64,000 nucleotides of DNA, from contig JBAYIS010000004.1 of assembly GCA_041665525.1 (NCBI GenBank), positions 120,013 to 184,012 on the forward strand. The letters run 5' to 3'. The translations under genes and the position numbers were made by a program. Shown here piece after piece: positions 43,063 to 51,454 of the stretch; the stretch's first letter is position 1; every line of letters starts with the position of its first letter. This DNA is from UBA8401 sp041665525. GTDB taxonomy: Bacteria > Bacteroidota > Ignavibacteria > UBA10030 > UBA8401. A model generated the notes under the pieces. It was not told the origin of the DNA. It made no database searches and saw only the letters and a list, made by a program, of their open reading frames with translations.

Positions 43063-44241
43063 TCATTCAACACTAAACAATGCAAATTTAAGATAATGAG
43101 TTTCAGGCATAGATGGAAGTGTCGGGTGATCCGGTGCTGCCCCAGTCACATAGAGCAGTTTAATCCTTCTGCCGACTTTGACACTGCTTTCCTGCACGAT
43201 ATTCAAAAATGTATCCTTGTCGATATGGTGTGAGCAGGATGCCGTCGCAAAGATACCCTCCGGCGCAACCAGTTTTAATCCGTTTTGATTGATTTCTTTG
43301 TAACCTTTTATTGCAGTTGCCACGGTCTTTTTACTTTTTGTAAAGGAAGGAGGATCAAGAATAACAACATCCCATCGTTTCCCGGCAACAACGGATTCTG
43401 CCAGAAACTTGAACACATCGGCGACATGAAAATTCATCGATGTCAGGTTGTTTAGTTCAGCATTCTCCTTTGCTTTTGCGATTGCTTCCTCTGAAATATC
43501 GACACTGTCCACGCTGGAAGCGCCAAATGCAGCGGCGTATAATCCGAATCCACCTTCATTGCAGAAACAATCGAGCACTGTGCTATTCTTGACGAACGGT
43601 TGTATTGCAGTCCGGTTCAACCGTTGATCTAAAAAGAATCCGCTTTTCTGACCGCCGAGGATATCAACGGTAAACTTTATACCGTTCAACTCGATAACCG
43701 ACGGTGCAACAGTTCCTCTCAGGATACCTTTCCGCAGCGGAAGGCCTTCAAGTGTCCGAAGCGGTGATTCGTTTCGTTCAACGATCCCCGAGGGTTGGAA
43801 CACCGATTCCGCTGCTGTGCAGATCTGTTCCAAGCGAATATCCATACCTGTAGAAAACGTCTGGACTGACAGGCAATGTTCGTATTTATCAATGACCAGA
43901 CCGGGAAGGAAATCGCTTTCACCGTTCACCACGCGGAATGTTTCGCTCTGCGGATAGAGACGTTTCCGCAGGCGGTAGGCCGCACGGATTTTCTTTTCGA
44001 AATACTCTTCGTTGATCTCTTCCATCACCGGCGACAGGAAACGGACGGCGATGAGTGATGCAGGATTGTAGAATCCGATACCAAGCGACCGGCCGTCGCT
44101 GCGGAGAATCTCTACAACACTGCCGCTTGTTGGTTCGCCGACGATACGGTGAATTTCGTTACTGAAGATCCATTGATGGCCGCCCAGAAGACGGCGGTCC
44201 TCATTCTTTTTCAAAATGATATGTTGTGCACGTGTGCTCAT
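43063..44241 (-). CDS. Class I SAM-dependent rRNA methyltransferase, RlmI family
   Basis: 392 residues. An N-terminal PUA domain (about 5-80, IILKKNEDRRLLGGHQWIFSNEI) is followed by an RlmI-like central part and a Rossmann methyltransferase domain (LDCFCNEGGFGLYAAAFGASSVDSVDIS, VVILDPPSFTKSK). RlmI makes 5-methylcytidine at 1962 of 23S rRNA; the DPPSF motif and the overall length fit that group. Cytoplasmic. It is divergent from era. Confidence 0.9.
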   Translation of the reverse strand: MSTRAQHIILKKNEDRRLLGGHQWIFSNEIHRIVGEPTSGSVVEILRSDGRSLGIGFYNPASLIAVRFLSPVMEEINEEYFEKKIRAAYRLRKRLYPQSETFRVVNGESDFLPGLVIDKYEHCLSVQTFSTGMDIRLEQICTAAESVFQPSGIVERNESPLRTLEGLPLRKGILRGTVAPSVIELNGIKFTVDILGGQKSGFFLDQRLNRTAIQPFVKNSTVLDCFCNEGGFGLYAAAFGASSVDSVDISEEAIAKAKENAELNNLTSMNFHVADVFKFLAESVVAGKRWDVVILDPPSFTKSKKTVATAIKGYKEINQNGLKLVAPEGIFATASCSHHIDKDTFLNIVQESSVKVGRRIKLLYVTGAAPDHPTLPSMPETHYLKFALFSVE

Positions 44242-44337
44242 AACTTCAAGTTATCAAGAATTTCATGATTATCAAACAATGCAGCGGCTATGAAATCGAC
44301 ATTTCTTCACAACTCTTTTTTCGTTACATTTTACACA

Positions 44338-45252
44338 ATGGAAACTCCTCAAACTAATTTTCGTTCCGGGTATGTCGCGTTGATCGGCGAACCGAATGTC
44401 GGTAAATCGACTCTTTTGAATTCGCTGCTCCAGCAGAAAATATCCATCGTTACCAGCAAACCGCAGACGACGCGCCACAAGATCCTCGGCATTCACAGCG
44501 GAAAGGATCACCAAATCGTTTTTCTGGATACTCCCGGCATCATCAAGCCGAAGTATTTACTGCAGGAAGTGATGATGCATTTCGCATCGCAGGCGGTGGA
44601 AGATGCCGATGTGGTGATGTTGCTGGTGGATGCACAGAAAGTGAAGGAACAGTCGTACGACCGGAACAACGAAGCAGTGGAAAAGATTAAAGCCGCAAAT
44701 AAAACAACCTTTCTCATTGTCAACAAGATCGATCTTCTCAAGAAAGAAGAAGTGTTGCCGCTGTTGGCGGACCTTCAAACTCTTTTTCCGTTTGACGAAA
44801 TCATTCCGCTGTCTGCACTGACGAAGTTCAATACAAACGAATTGCTGACATCGCTGGTGAAATATTTGCCGGAAAGTCCACCGTATTACGACACAGAGAT
44901 CGTCAGCGATGCGCAGGAACGTTTCTTCGTGAGTGAAATGATCCGGGAAAAGATATTCGAATTATATGAACAGGAAATTCCCTATTCGACCACTGTGGAT
45001 ATCACGGAATTCAAGGAACGGGAGAACGGCAAACATTTCATTGCTGCGGACATCGTGATCGAACGGAATTCGCAAAAGGGGATATTGATCGGGAAAGAAG
45101 GACGGGCATTAAAACGTTTGGGAAGCCTTTCCCGAAAATCCATCGAACAATTTCTCGGACACGAAGTGTTTTTGGAATTGCACGTGAAAGTTCGCAGTGA
45201 TTGGCGAGAGGATAAGAATTGGCTCGACCGTTTCGGATACAAGGAAGAATAA
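44338..45252 (+). CDS. era: GTPase Era, ribosome assembly
   Basis: 304 residues. G motifs: G1 GEPNVGKST, G2 TSKPQTTRHKILGI, G3 DTPG, G4 NKID, G5 SAL. A C-terminal KH domain (about 205-300, EIPYSTTVDITEF...ILIGKEGRALKRLGSLSRKSIEQFL) binds the 3' end of 16S rRNA. It acts in 30S subunit maturation. ATG 44338 is chosen because the family starts about 8-10 residues before G1; an upstream in-frame ATG at 44290 would add 16 residues. Divergent from rlmI. Confidence 0.95.
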   Translation: METPQTNFRSGYVALIGEPNVGKSTLLNSLLQQKISIVTSKPQTTRHKILGIHSGKDHQIVFLDTPGIIKPKYLLQEVMMHFASQAVEDADVVMLLVDAQKVKEQSYDRNNEAVEKIKAANKTTFLIVNKIDLLKKEEVLPLLADLQTLFPFDEIIPLSALTKFNTNELLTSLVKYLPESPPYYDTEIVSDAQERFFVSEMIREKIFELYEQEIPYSTTVDITEFKERENGKHFIAADIVIERNSQKGILIGKEGRALKRLGSLSRKSIEQFLGHEVFLELHVKVRSDWREDKNWLDRFGYKEE

Positions 45253-45304
45253 CAGCGAAAAACGACAGAACGCAATATTATTTTCGACAATACGAGGTGC
45301 TTTT

Positions 45305-46585
45305 ATGGCAACGATAAAACCATTCCGCGCAATACGATACAATCAAATGAAAGTAAAGATCGATAACGTTGTTGCACCGCCGTACGACGTGATTTCCTCG
45401 GAGCAACAAAACGGATTCTATAATCGCGATCCGTATAATGTTATTCGACTGATTCTTGGCCGGGAAGAAGACCGGTATTCATCCGCCGCAAAAACATATG
45501 CCGATTGGCAATCATCGGATGTTCTTCTTCGCGATCTGACACCGTCCATTTATCCGTTGGTGCAGACATTCAAGAACACCGAAGGGAAGGAGATCCAGCG
45601 GAAAGGATTCATTGCACTCTGTCATTTGGAAGAGTTCGAAAAGAAGATTGTCCTGCCGCACGAGAAGACATTATCCAAAGCGAAGGAAGATCGTTTCAAA
45701 CTGTTCAAGGCGACCAAATCGAATTTCAGTCAGGTGTTCAGTCTGTATTCCGATGCGGAAAAGAAGATCGATCAATATCTCGATCCCATCCATTCCACCT
45801 ATCCGGTGATCGATGTGGAATTTGAAAGCGTCCGGAACCAGTTATGGCAGGTGACCGATATTTCCGTGATTGATCATATTGCCGTGTTGATGGAACCGAA
45901 GCAAGTTTTGATCGCGGACGGGCACCATCGGTATGAAACCGGTCTGGCGTACCGCGACCTGATGCGTTCGCTGAATCCGCATCACACGGGTCATGAACTG
46001 TATAATTATATCATGATGTTCTTCACCAACCTGGATGATGAAGGATTAGTGATCTTCCCAACACACAGGATCATCCACAGTCTTCCGGCATATGACGGCA
46101 GTTCATTGATGGCAACGCTGCAGCAACATTTCGATGTCCAAGTTTTCCCGACATCGCAGATGATGATCGATACGATGAAAAAGATCCCGAAGTTCGCATA
46201 TGGTTTTGTTTCCAACCATTCGACGAAATTCTACATCGCTTCGCTGAAAAACGATTCGATGCTGGCATCGCTGGTGACCGAACCGCTGCCGGACGAAGTA
46301 AAGCAACTGGATGTGGTCCTTCTTCACAATTATATTCTTGGCAAACTGTTGGGTATTTCACAAGAGGCACAGGAAAAGAAACTGAACATCCATTATCTAC
46401 AAAATGTACACGACGGTGTGGAGGAAGTTGCCAGCGGGAAATCGCAGATTGCGTTCTTTGTCAACCCGACACGGATCGACCAGGTTCGCGCTGTGACAAA
46501 GTCCAGCAACACAATGCCGCAGAAATCGACATTCTTCTATCCGAAGCTGATCTCCGGCCTGGTATTCAATAAAATGGAAGAGTAG
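45305..46585 (+). CDS. DUF1015-family protein
   Basis: 426 residues. The N-terminal block IKPFRAIRYN...VVAPPYDVISSEQQ and the DGHHRYETGLAYRDL motif (IADGHHRYETG) are the hallmarks of DUF1015 proteins, widespread in Bacteroidetes, Firmicutes and archaea. The conserved HH and YET residues suggest an enzyme active site, but the reaction is unknown; some genomes place it next to serine biosynthesis genes. Here its neighbours are era and a drug/metabolite transporter. ATG 45305 is the family start; AGGTG precedes it. Confidence 0.88.
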   Translation: MATIKPFRAIRYNQMKVKIDNVVAPPYDVISSEQQNGFYNRDPYNVIRLILGREEDRYSSAAKTYADWQSSDVLLRDLTPSIYPLVQTFKNTEGKEIQRKGFIALCHLEEFEKKIVLPHEKTLSKAKEDRFKLFKATKSNFSQVFSLYSDAEKKIDQYLDPIHSTYPVIDVEFESVRNQLWQVTDISVIDHIAVLMEPKQVLIADGHHRYETGLAYRDLMRSLNPHHTGHELYNYIMMFFTNLDDEGLVIFPTHRIIHSLPAYDGSSLMATLQQHFDVQVFPTSQMMIDTMKKIPKFAYGFVSNHSTKFYIASLKNDSMLASLVTEPLPDEVKQLDVVLLHNYILGKLLGISQEAQEKKLNIHYLQNVHDGVEEVASGKSQIAFFVNPTRIDQVRAVTKSSNTMPQKSTFFYPKLISGLVFNKMEE

Positions 46586-46641
46586 ATGCCGCGAAGCATG
46601 CAGTGATTTCCGGCTATTCAATCAATTAATCAACAACACGA

Positions 46642-47559
46642 ATGTCTGACCGATTTAAGATCATTTTCGCGTATACGGCGATCTGTACCATTTGGGGATC
46701 CACCTGGTTGGTGATAAAGCTCGGCCTTGAAACGATGACCCCCCTTCTTTCTGCGGGACTGCGTTTTGCACTTGCCGGCGTGATTCTTTTTGCAATCATC
46801 CGACTGAGAAAAATTCCCATACCGTGGAACAAAGACACGCGGTGGTTCTTCGGCCTTGCAGCTTTGACATCATTCTCCATTCCGTTTGGCCTTGTCTATT
46901 GGGGGGAACAGCAGATCTCGTCCGGAATGACCTCAATTCTCTTTGCAACATTTCCGTTGTGGGTCGCTCTCATGTCCAGTGTGATGATCTCTTCCGAACG
47001 GATTACAGGACAAAAAATCTTCGGAGTGTTGATGGGATTCACCGGCGTAGTAACGATCTTTTCCAACGATATTCATTTTGACAGAAATTCGACCGCGCTG
47101 ATGGGAATGGGTGCGGTCATTCTAAGCGCAGCAATACAGGCGTTTTCGGCTGTGCTTATTAAAAAATTCGGACATGAAATAAGTCCATTCGTTGTCAGCT
47201 TTGTTCCCATGTCCATCAGTGCGGTGATACTGCTTGTTGGCAGCATCGGTCTGGAAGATTATTCAGAAGTTCAATTCACTCCGATGGCTCTCTTCAGCAT
47301 TTTCTTCCTTGCCGTGTTCGGTACGATTGTAACGTTCGTCAGTTATTTCTGGCTGTTGAAACGGGTGCAGGTGGTTCTGCTTTCACTGACCTCTTTTGTT
47401 ACACCGCTGATTGCGGTGATGCTCGGTGTACTCATTCTGGATGAGCATATCTCGCCGCAGCTGCTTGCCGGTGCAACGCTTGTTTTTATCGGTATCGCAG
47501 CTGCAAATCTCAATGAAATCCAGAGCTTTCTCCGCAATCGGCTCATCTCGAAAAAATGA
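46642..47559 (+). CDS. EamA/DMT-superfamily transporter
   Basis: 305 residues with ten transmembrane helices in two EamA halves. Typical segments are IFAYTAICTIWGSTWLVIKLGLE at the start, PLLSAGLRFALAGVILFAII, and the C-terminal FVTPLIAVMLGVLILDEHISPQLLAGATLVFIGI. Members export amino acids, purines or other metabolites across the inner membrane. The substrate is not evident. The stop overlaps the next gene by four bases (ATGA), so the transporter and the T9SS-cargo protein are cotranscribed and coupled. Confidence 0.88.
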   Translation: MSDRFKIIFAYTAICTIWGSTWLVIKLGLETMTPLLSAGLRFALAGVILFAIIRLRKIPIPWNKDTRWFFGLAALTSFSIPFGLVYWGEQQISSGMTSILFATFPLWVALMSSVMISSERITGQKIFGVLMGFTGVVTIFSNDIHFDRNSTALMGMGAVILSAAIQAFSAVLIKKFGHEISPFVVSFVPMSISAVILLVGSIGLEDYSEVQFTPMALFSIFFLAVFGTIVTFVSYFWLLKRVQVVLLSLTSFVTPLIAVMLGVLILDEHISPQLLAGATLVFIGIAAANLNEIQSFLRNRLISKK

Positions 47560-48698
47560 GACGCTTTCCTTCCATTGCAGTACTCATTCTGTTGGTTGCA
47601 GGTCTCACTGGAATGCTGTCTGCATGGGGATTGGAAGGGCATCGCGTGATCAATTTGAACGGAGCCCGTTCGCTTCCACTTTCCATGCTCCGTTTCCGTG
47701 ATGTGGAATACTATTTCGCAGACCATGCCAGCGATGTGGACCGCAGGAAAGTCCGCGACGAAGAGGAAACCTACCGCCAGTTCATCGAACTGGAACGCTA
47801 TCCTGAATTCTATCGCAAGAAAATGCTGCCGGATCTTTTGACACTGCAAAAACAATATGGCGAAGCATCGGTCCGCCAGAACGGCTATTTGCCCTATCTG
47901 ATTCTAATGATGTACGATTCATTGCAACGGACGATTGCCGCAGGGGATTGGAACGGAACGATGACGGTCACCGCCGATCTCGGCCACTATATCGGCGACC
48001 TGACGATGCCGCTGAACACTACGATGAATTATGACGGGCAGTTGACGAAGAACAACGGCATCAAATGGCGATTTGAGATTGAGATGATGAACCGATATTA
48101 TAATCAGGTCTATTTTAAAAGGATTGAGCCGAAAAAATTCGAGAATCCTTCTGCCGACCCGATGAACAGGATCTTTGTGCTGCTCGAGCATTCACATGCG
48201 AAAGTGCAAAGCATTATGCGTGCGGACACTGCGGCATTTCGCACTTCAAAAAAGAATTATAATAGTACATACTATAGTGCGTTATGGCGTGAGACCGGCC
48301 CTTTTGTTAATGAATTGATGCAGGAGGGGACGGAACTGTTTACGACGCTTATTTATAATGCCTGGCTGTTCGCCGGCGGAATCAAAATCCGTTGGGCGGA
48401 CGATGAACGTTATCGCTTTGGAATTCGCGAACGGGAGCCGGAACATCTGGAGCAAAACTATCCTAACCCTTTCAATCCAAAAACAACGATCAAATATACC
48501 CTGAAAGAGAGTTTCGCAGTGAAACTGTCCGTGTTTAATCTCTTCGGCCAGGAGATGCAAATTTTGCATGAAGGCAGTCAAAGCGAAGGGCGGTATGAAT
48601 TCGTATTCAACGGTGAGCAGCTTCCCGGCGGCGTGTATTTTATACGACTGCAGATGAATGACCGGATTGAAGCGAGGAAAATGATTCTGGCAAAATAA
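47556..48698 (+). CDS. S1/P1-nuclease-like secreted protein with T9SS type A sorting domain
   Basis: 380 residues. A signal peptide (1-23) is followed by mature Trp24 in AWGLEGHR, as in zinc-dependent S1/P1 nucleases and phospholipase C-like proteins whose N-terminal Trp binds zinc. The motif LGHYIGDLTMPLN keeps H144 and D148, but the last ligand position of the usual HxxGDxxQPLH is Asn154, so the metal site may be altered. The last about 80 residues (QNYPNPFNPKTTIKYTL... to the end RKMILAK) are a T9SS type A sorting domain, which directs export across the outer membrane. It is coupled to the EamA gene and closed by a strong terminator. Confidence 0.8.
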   Translation: MRRFPSIAVLILLVAGLTGMLSAWGLEGHRVINLNGARSLPLSMLRFRDVEYYFADHASDVDRRKVRDEEETYRQFIELERYPEFYRKKMLPDLLTLQKQYGEASVRQNGYLPYLILMMYDSLQRTIAAGDWNGTMTVTADLGHYIGDLTMPLNTTMNYDGQLTKNNGIKWRFEIEMMNRYYNQVYFKRIEPKKFENPSADPMNRIFVLLEHSHAKVQSIMRADTAAFRTSKKNYNSTYYSALWRETGPFVNELMQEGTELFTTLIYNAWLFAGGIKIRWADDERYRFGIREREPEHLEQNYPNPFNPKTTIKYTLKESFAVKLSVFNLFGQEMQILHEGSQSEGRYEFVFNGEQLPGGVYFIRLQMNDRIEARKMILAK

Positions 48699-48707
48699 GG
48701 AAGGATA

Positions 48708-48739
48708 AAAAAATCATCCAGCAGGCTGGATGATTTTTT
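48708..48739. terminator. Bidirectional terminator between convergent genes
   Basis: A perfect 14-bp stem (48708-48721 with 48726-48739), a 4-base loop, with A-run and T-run as the outer six pairs. It serves both the T9SS-cargo gene (+) and the cytochrome cluster (-). Confidence 0.95.
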
Positions 48740-48754
48740 GGTTGCACACCGGGT

Positions 48755-49117
48755 TTAATTATCCTTTGCCCCTTGATCAATCCACATCCTGAAGAGATCG
48801 ACCTCTTCTTCGGTCAATTTCTTTTTAGAGAAAATCGGCATCTGAGCACCTTTCGGGGGTTTCGGCAGAAGCTTAAGGATCAGATAGCTTTCCGCCCCGT
48901 TCCCGGGAACGATCATACTCTTTGTCTTGCCGCTGGTTTTGATCAACGTAACATTATCCATTGCGAAGTTACTCGGATTTTCATCATCCTTCTCATGGCA
49001 TTTCAAACATTTCGATTTCACCAACGGAAAGACATCCTTTGAATAGGAAATTGTCTGTGCAGCGGAGGGGAGGCAAAAGAGGATAAGCAACAAACATATC
49101 AATAGTACAATCTTCAT
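48755..49117 (-). CDS. Small exported c-type cytochrome (PSCyt1-like), third of a set
   Basis: 120 residues. A signal peptide (1-20) is followed by one haem-binding motif, C37-C40-H41 (CLKCH). The C-terminus ends in LTEEEVDLFRMWIDQGAKDN, the pattern of planctomycete-type cytochrome c domains. SYLILKLLPKPPKGAQMP corresponds to the segment carrying the axial methionine (MP). Periplasmic or envelope monohaem electron carrier. It is the last gene of a four-gene minus-strand cluster and closely resembles the next gene upstream. Confidence 0.85.
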   Translation of the reverse strand: MKIVLLICLLLILFCLPSAAQTISYSKDVFPLVKSKCLKCHEKDDENPSNFAMDNVTLIKTSGKTKSMIVPGNGAESYLILKLLPKPPKGAQMPIFSKKKLTEEEVDLFRMWIDQGAKDN

Positions 49118-49134
49118 CAGACTATTTCCCTTTT

Positions 49135-49500
49135 TTAATTATTCTTTGCACCCTGATCGATCCAGGAAGAGATCAGCTCGATCGTTTCATCATCCAGTGG
49201 TTTTTTCCCTCTCGGCATTTGTTTCCCAAAGGAAGCCGTGCCGCGCAATTTCATGACCAAAACGCTCTCCTCGCCTTTCTTTGGTTTAATGACCGGACCG
49301 TGTTTGCTTTCACCTCTCATCAGTTCTGTGTAATTGTCCAGATAAAGTCCGCTGGGACTTTCATCCTCTGTATTGTGGCAGTTCATGCATTTTTTTGTGA
49401 TGACCGGCAGTATGTCGTTTTTAAACGAGATCTTCGTTTTTTTATCCTGTGCCGAAGCAGAGAGTGTAAGACAACAGATGAGAAGAAAGAATGTTTTCAT
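49135..49500 (-). CDS. Small exported c-type cytochrome (PSCyt1-like), second of a set
   Basis: 121 residues with a signal peptide (1-18), one haem motif C38-C41-H42 (CMNCH), a LYLDNYTELMRGE segment, and the ending QMPRGKKPLDDETIELISSWIDQGAKNN with a probable Met axial ligand in QMP. About the same length and plan as the downstream cytochrome, so the two are tandem duplicates. It is 17 bases upstream of that gene and 12 bases downstream of the IPT-domain cytochrome. Likely periplasmic electron transfer; partners are suggested by the cluster. Confidence 0.87.
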   Translation of the reverse strand: MKTFFLLICCLTLSASAQDKKTKISFKNDILPVITKKCMNCHNTEDESPSGLYLDNYTELMRGESKHGPVIKPKKGEESVLVMKLRGTASFGKQMPRGKKPLDDETIELISSWIDQGAKNN

Positions 49501-49512
49501 TGGTATGTACGA

Positions 49513-50181
49513 TTAATTATTCAAAGCACCCTGGTTGATCCAGTCGACGATCTTTTGAAGATCGGCATCGCTCATTTGAGATCCACCGAACGGCATTCTT
49601 CCGCCGAAAGGAAGCGTTGCAGTCCGTAGCTTTTTAACGAGTACGCTGGCAGTAGCATTTCCCGGTGTAATAACAGGTCCGTGGTCGCTTGCAGCAGCGG
49701 TACTATATCCGCTGTTGCCGGAAAGGACATTATTATACGTGTCGAGCGACAAATTATTTTGTCCACCGTGACACCCGGTGCAACCGTACGTTGCACCGGT
49801 GAACAGAGGGAGGATCGCGGATGCAAAGCTGATCGGTGCGGCTATTGATTTGAATGATTTTGCATTACTCGTTTTACCGCTGACGGTCACCGTGATATTC
49901 ACTGTGCCGGATGAGACACCAGCTGGAATAATCACCTTAATCTGTGTTGCATTCCAGGAAGCATACACTGTTGCAGCAGTGCTGCCAAAAGAAACCGTGC
50001 CGCTCGTTCCGAAGTTCGTTCCGACAACAGTGATTGTATCGGTGGCTTTTCCGGAATCGGGCGATACAGAAGTGATTGCCGGAGTCGCGATATTGGCGGA
50101 CACCGGATCTCCCTGGTCATCACAAGCGGAAATAATAAACATTGTGGCAAATAACAGCGAAACAAGAATTCGTCCTGACAT
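49513..50181 (-). CDS. IPT/TIG-domain c-type cytochrome lipoprotein
   Basis: 222 residues. A lipoprotein signal with Cys20 (FIISAC) would anchor it in a membrane. An IPT/TIG immunoglobulin-like domain (about 35-112, PAITSVSPDSGKATDTITVVGTNFG) is fused to a cytochrome domain with the haem motif C134-C137-H138 (CTGCH), LSLDTYNNVL, and the ending RMPFGGSQMSDADLQKIVDWINQGALNN. The cytochrome part matches the two smaller neighbours. The IPT domain suggests surface exposure or protein contact. It is 15 bases downstream of the porin-like gene, so cotranscription is likely. Confidence 0.85.
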   Translation of the reverse strand: MSGRILVSLLFATMFIISACDDQGDPVSANIATPAITSVSPDSGKATDTITVVGTNFGTSGTVSFGSTAATVYASWNATQIKVIIPAGVSSGTVNITVTVSGKTSNAKSFKSIAAPISFASAILPLFTGATYGCTGCHGGQNNLSLDTYNNVLSGNSGYSTAAASDHGPVITPGNATASVLVKKLRTATLPFGGRMPFGGSQMSDADLQKIVDWINQGALNN

Positions 50182-50196
50182 TGGTTTTTCTTCCTC

Positions 50197-51330
50197 TTAT
50201 AAATAGAAATGGAACATGATATGAAGTTCATTATTAGAAAGTTCGGACGGTTTTTCCTGATTGATACGGTACAGCGGTCGTACTTCTAATCCCGTCATCG
50301 GGAAGATCTCGGCGCCGACGGTAAATCGGCTGATATTTCCATCCTGCAGATCGACATTCGGGTCATAATATTCATAACCGAGTTTCAGGTCGATTCCTTC
50401 CGTCAACAGGTAGTTCAGTTCTCCATACATGATGTTGCCAGAGACCTGTTTGTTAAGCGTTGAATTATACGTTGTGAGAATATCGAACTCGCCCTGGACG
50501 GTAAAATTATTATTAAAAGTGAACACGCCGAATGCGCCCATAATTTGTGTTTTGCCGGGGCCGCCGGCTGTGGGAAGGTTATAAACAGAACCGCCCACAT
50601 TGAAATTGATAAAATCAGTTTGCACATTTGCATCAGCGCGGACGACTACCGCTTTATTCTTCGTCCCGCCCGTTCCGGCTAATCCGCCTTTCCTTCCATT
50701 GAACAATCCGACATTTACTGTAAAAATGCTCGGATTGAAACCAAACTCCAGCCCGGTATCTTCTGAACCCTGCCCAAATCCAAGTCCGCCGGGATATGCG
50801 GCAAGGGCAGGATTGATGGGGAAGAATGAACCGCCTCGGATCAGAAGATTGTGGTCATCCATCTTCAATCCATAGGAGGGTACGAAATTCCCAAGTTTGA
50901 TGTACCCATCGATCGGCAGTACTTTGGCAAGACCGAACACTTCAAAGCCGCTATACAGGCCTTTGTCGATATAGATTCGGAACTTCTTGTTCAACCGGAG
51001 ATCGAGATACAGGTCGCCCTGCATCTGGAAAAAGCTGGATGTTGTTGTCTGTTCGCGGTAATAGAACAGCGTCCGGTAATCCATCCCGACGGTAAAGAAA
51101 TCGTTCAGCATCGGGGAGTATTCCTCGATATCGGTCTCTTCTTTGTATGTTGCCATCGTCAATTCTTCGCGGCCGTATGTGGAACCGAATGTGCTTCGCA
51201 TTCCTTTCCCGGTCGGATTGATATGGCAGGATTGGCATTTTGCTCCCTGTCGTGTGGCGAACTTCGGCAAAGCGTTCGCGCTTGTAATGACGATGCCGAC
51301 TATGAATAGAAACAGCATTAAGCGTTTCAT
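50197..51330 (-). CDS. Monohaem cytochrome fused to a predicted outer-membrane beta-barrel
   Basis: 377 residues. A signal peptide (1-20) is followed directly by a haem motif C32-C35-H36 (RQGAKCQSCHINPTGKGM) and the conserved FGSTYGREEL. The rest (about 70-377) is built of alternating beta segments (FFQMQGDLYLDLRLNKKFRIYID, DLKLGYEYYDPN, FTVGAEIFPMTGLEVRPLYRIN) and ends in LHIMFHFYL, the aromatic C-terminus of an outer-membrane barrel. This N-terminal haem plus barrel layout is the one known from Cyc2 iron oxidases, though the barrel is shorter and the sequence is not clearly Cyc2. GGAGGG precedes ATG 51330. First gene of the cytochrome cluster. Confidence 0.8.
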   Translation of the reverse strand: MKRLMLFLFIVGIVITSANALPKFATRQGAKCQSCHINPTGKGMRSTFGSTYGREELTMATYKEETDIEEYSPMLNDFFTVGMDYRTLFYYREQTTTSSFFQMQGDLYLDLRLNKKFRIYIDKGLYSGFEVFGLAKVLPIDGYIKLGNFVPSYGLKMDDHNLLIRGGSFFPINPALAAYPGGLGFGQGSEDTGLEFGFNPSIFTVNVGLFNGRKGGLAGTGGTKNKAVVVRADANVQTDFINFNVGGSVYNLPTAGGPGKTQIMGAFGVFTFNNNFTVQGEFDILTTYNSTLNKQVSGNIMYGELNYLLTEGIDLKLGYEYYDPNVDLQDGNISRFTVGAEIFPMTGLEVRPLYRINQEKPSELSNNELHIMFHFYL

Positions 51331-51454
51331 TGAATCCCTCCAGTTAGAAAATCTTTTCATTTTTTATTCTGCGTCAATGTATAATTATCGGATATCATTT
51401 GCAATATGAACGGGGAAAAACGTGAGGAATGTCATACAAAAGAATAGTCACCGG

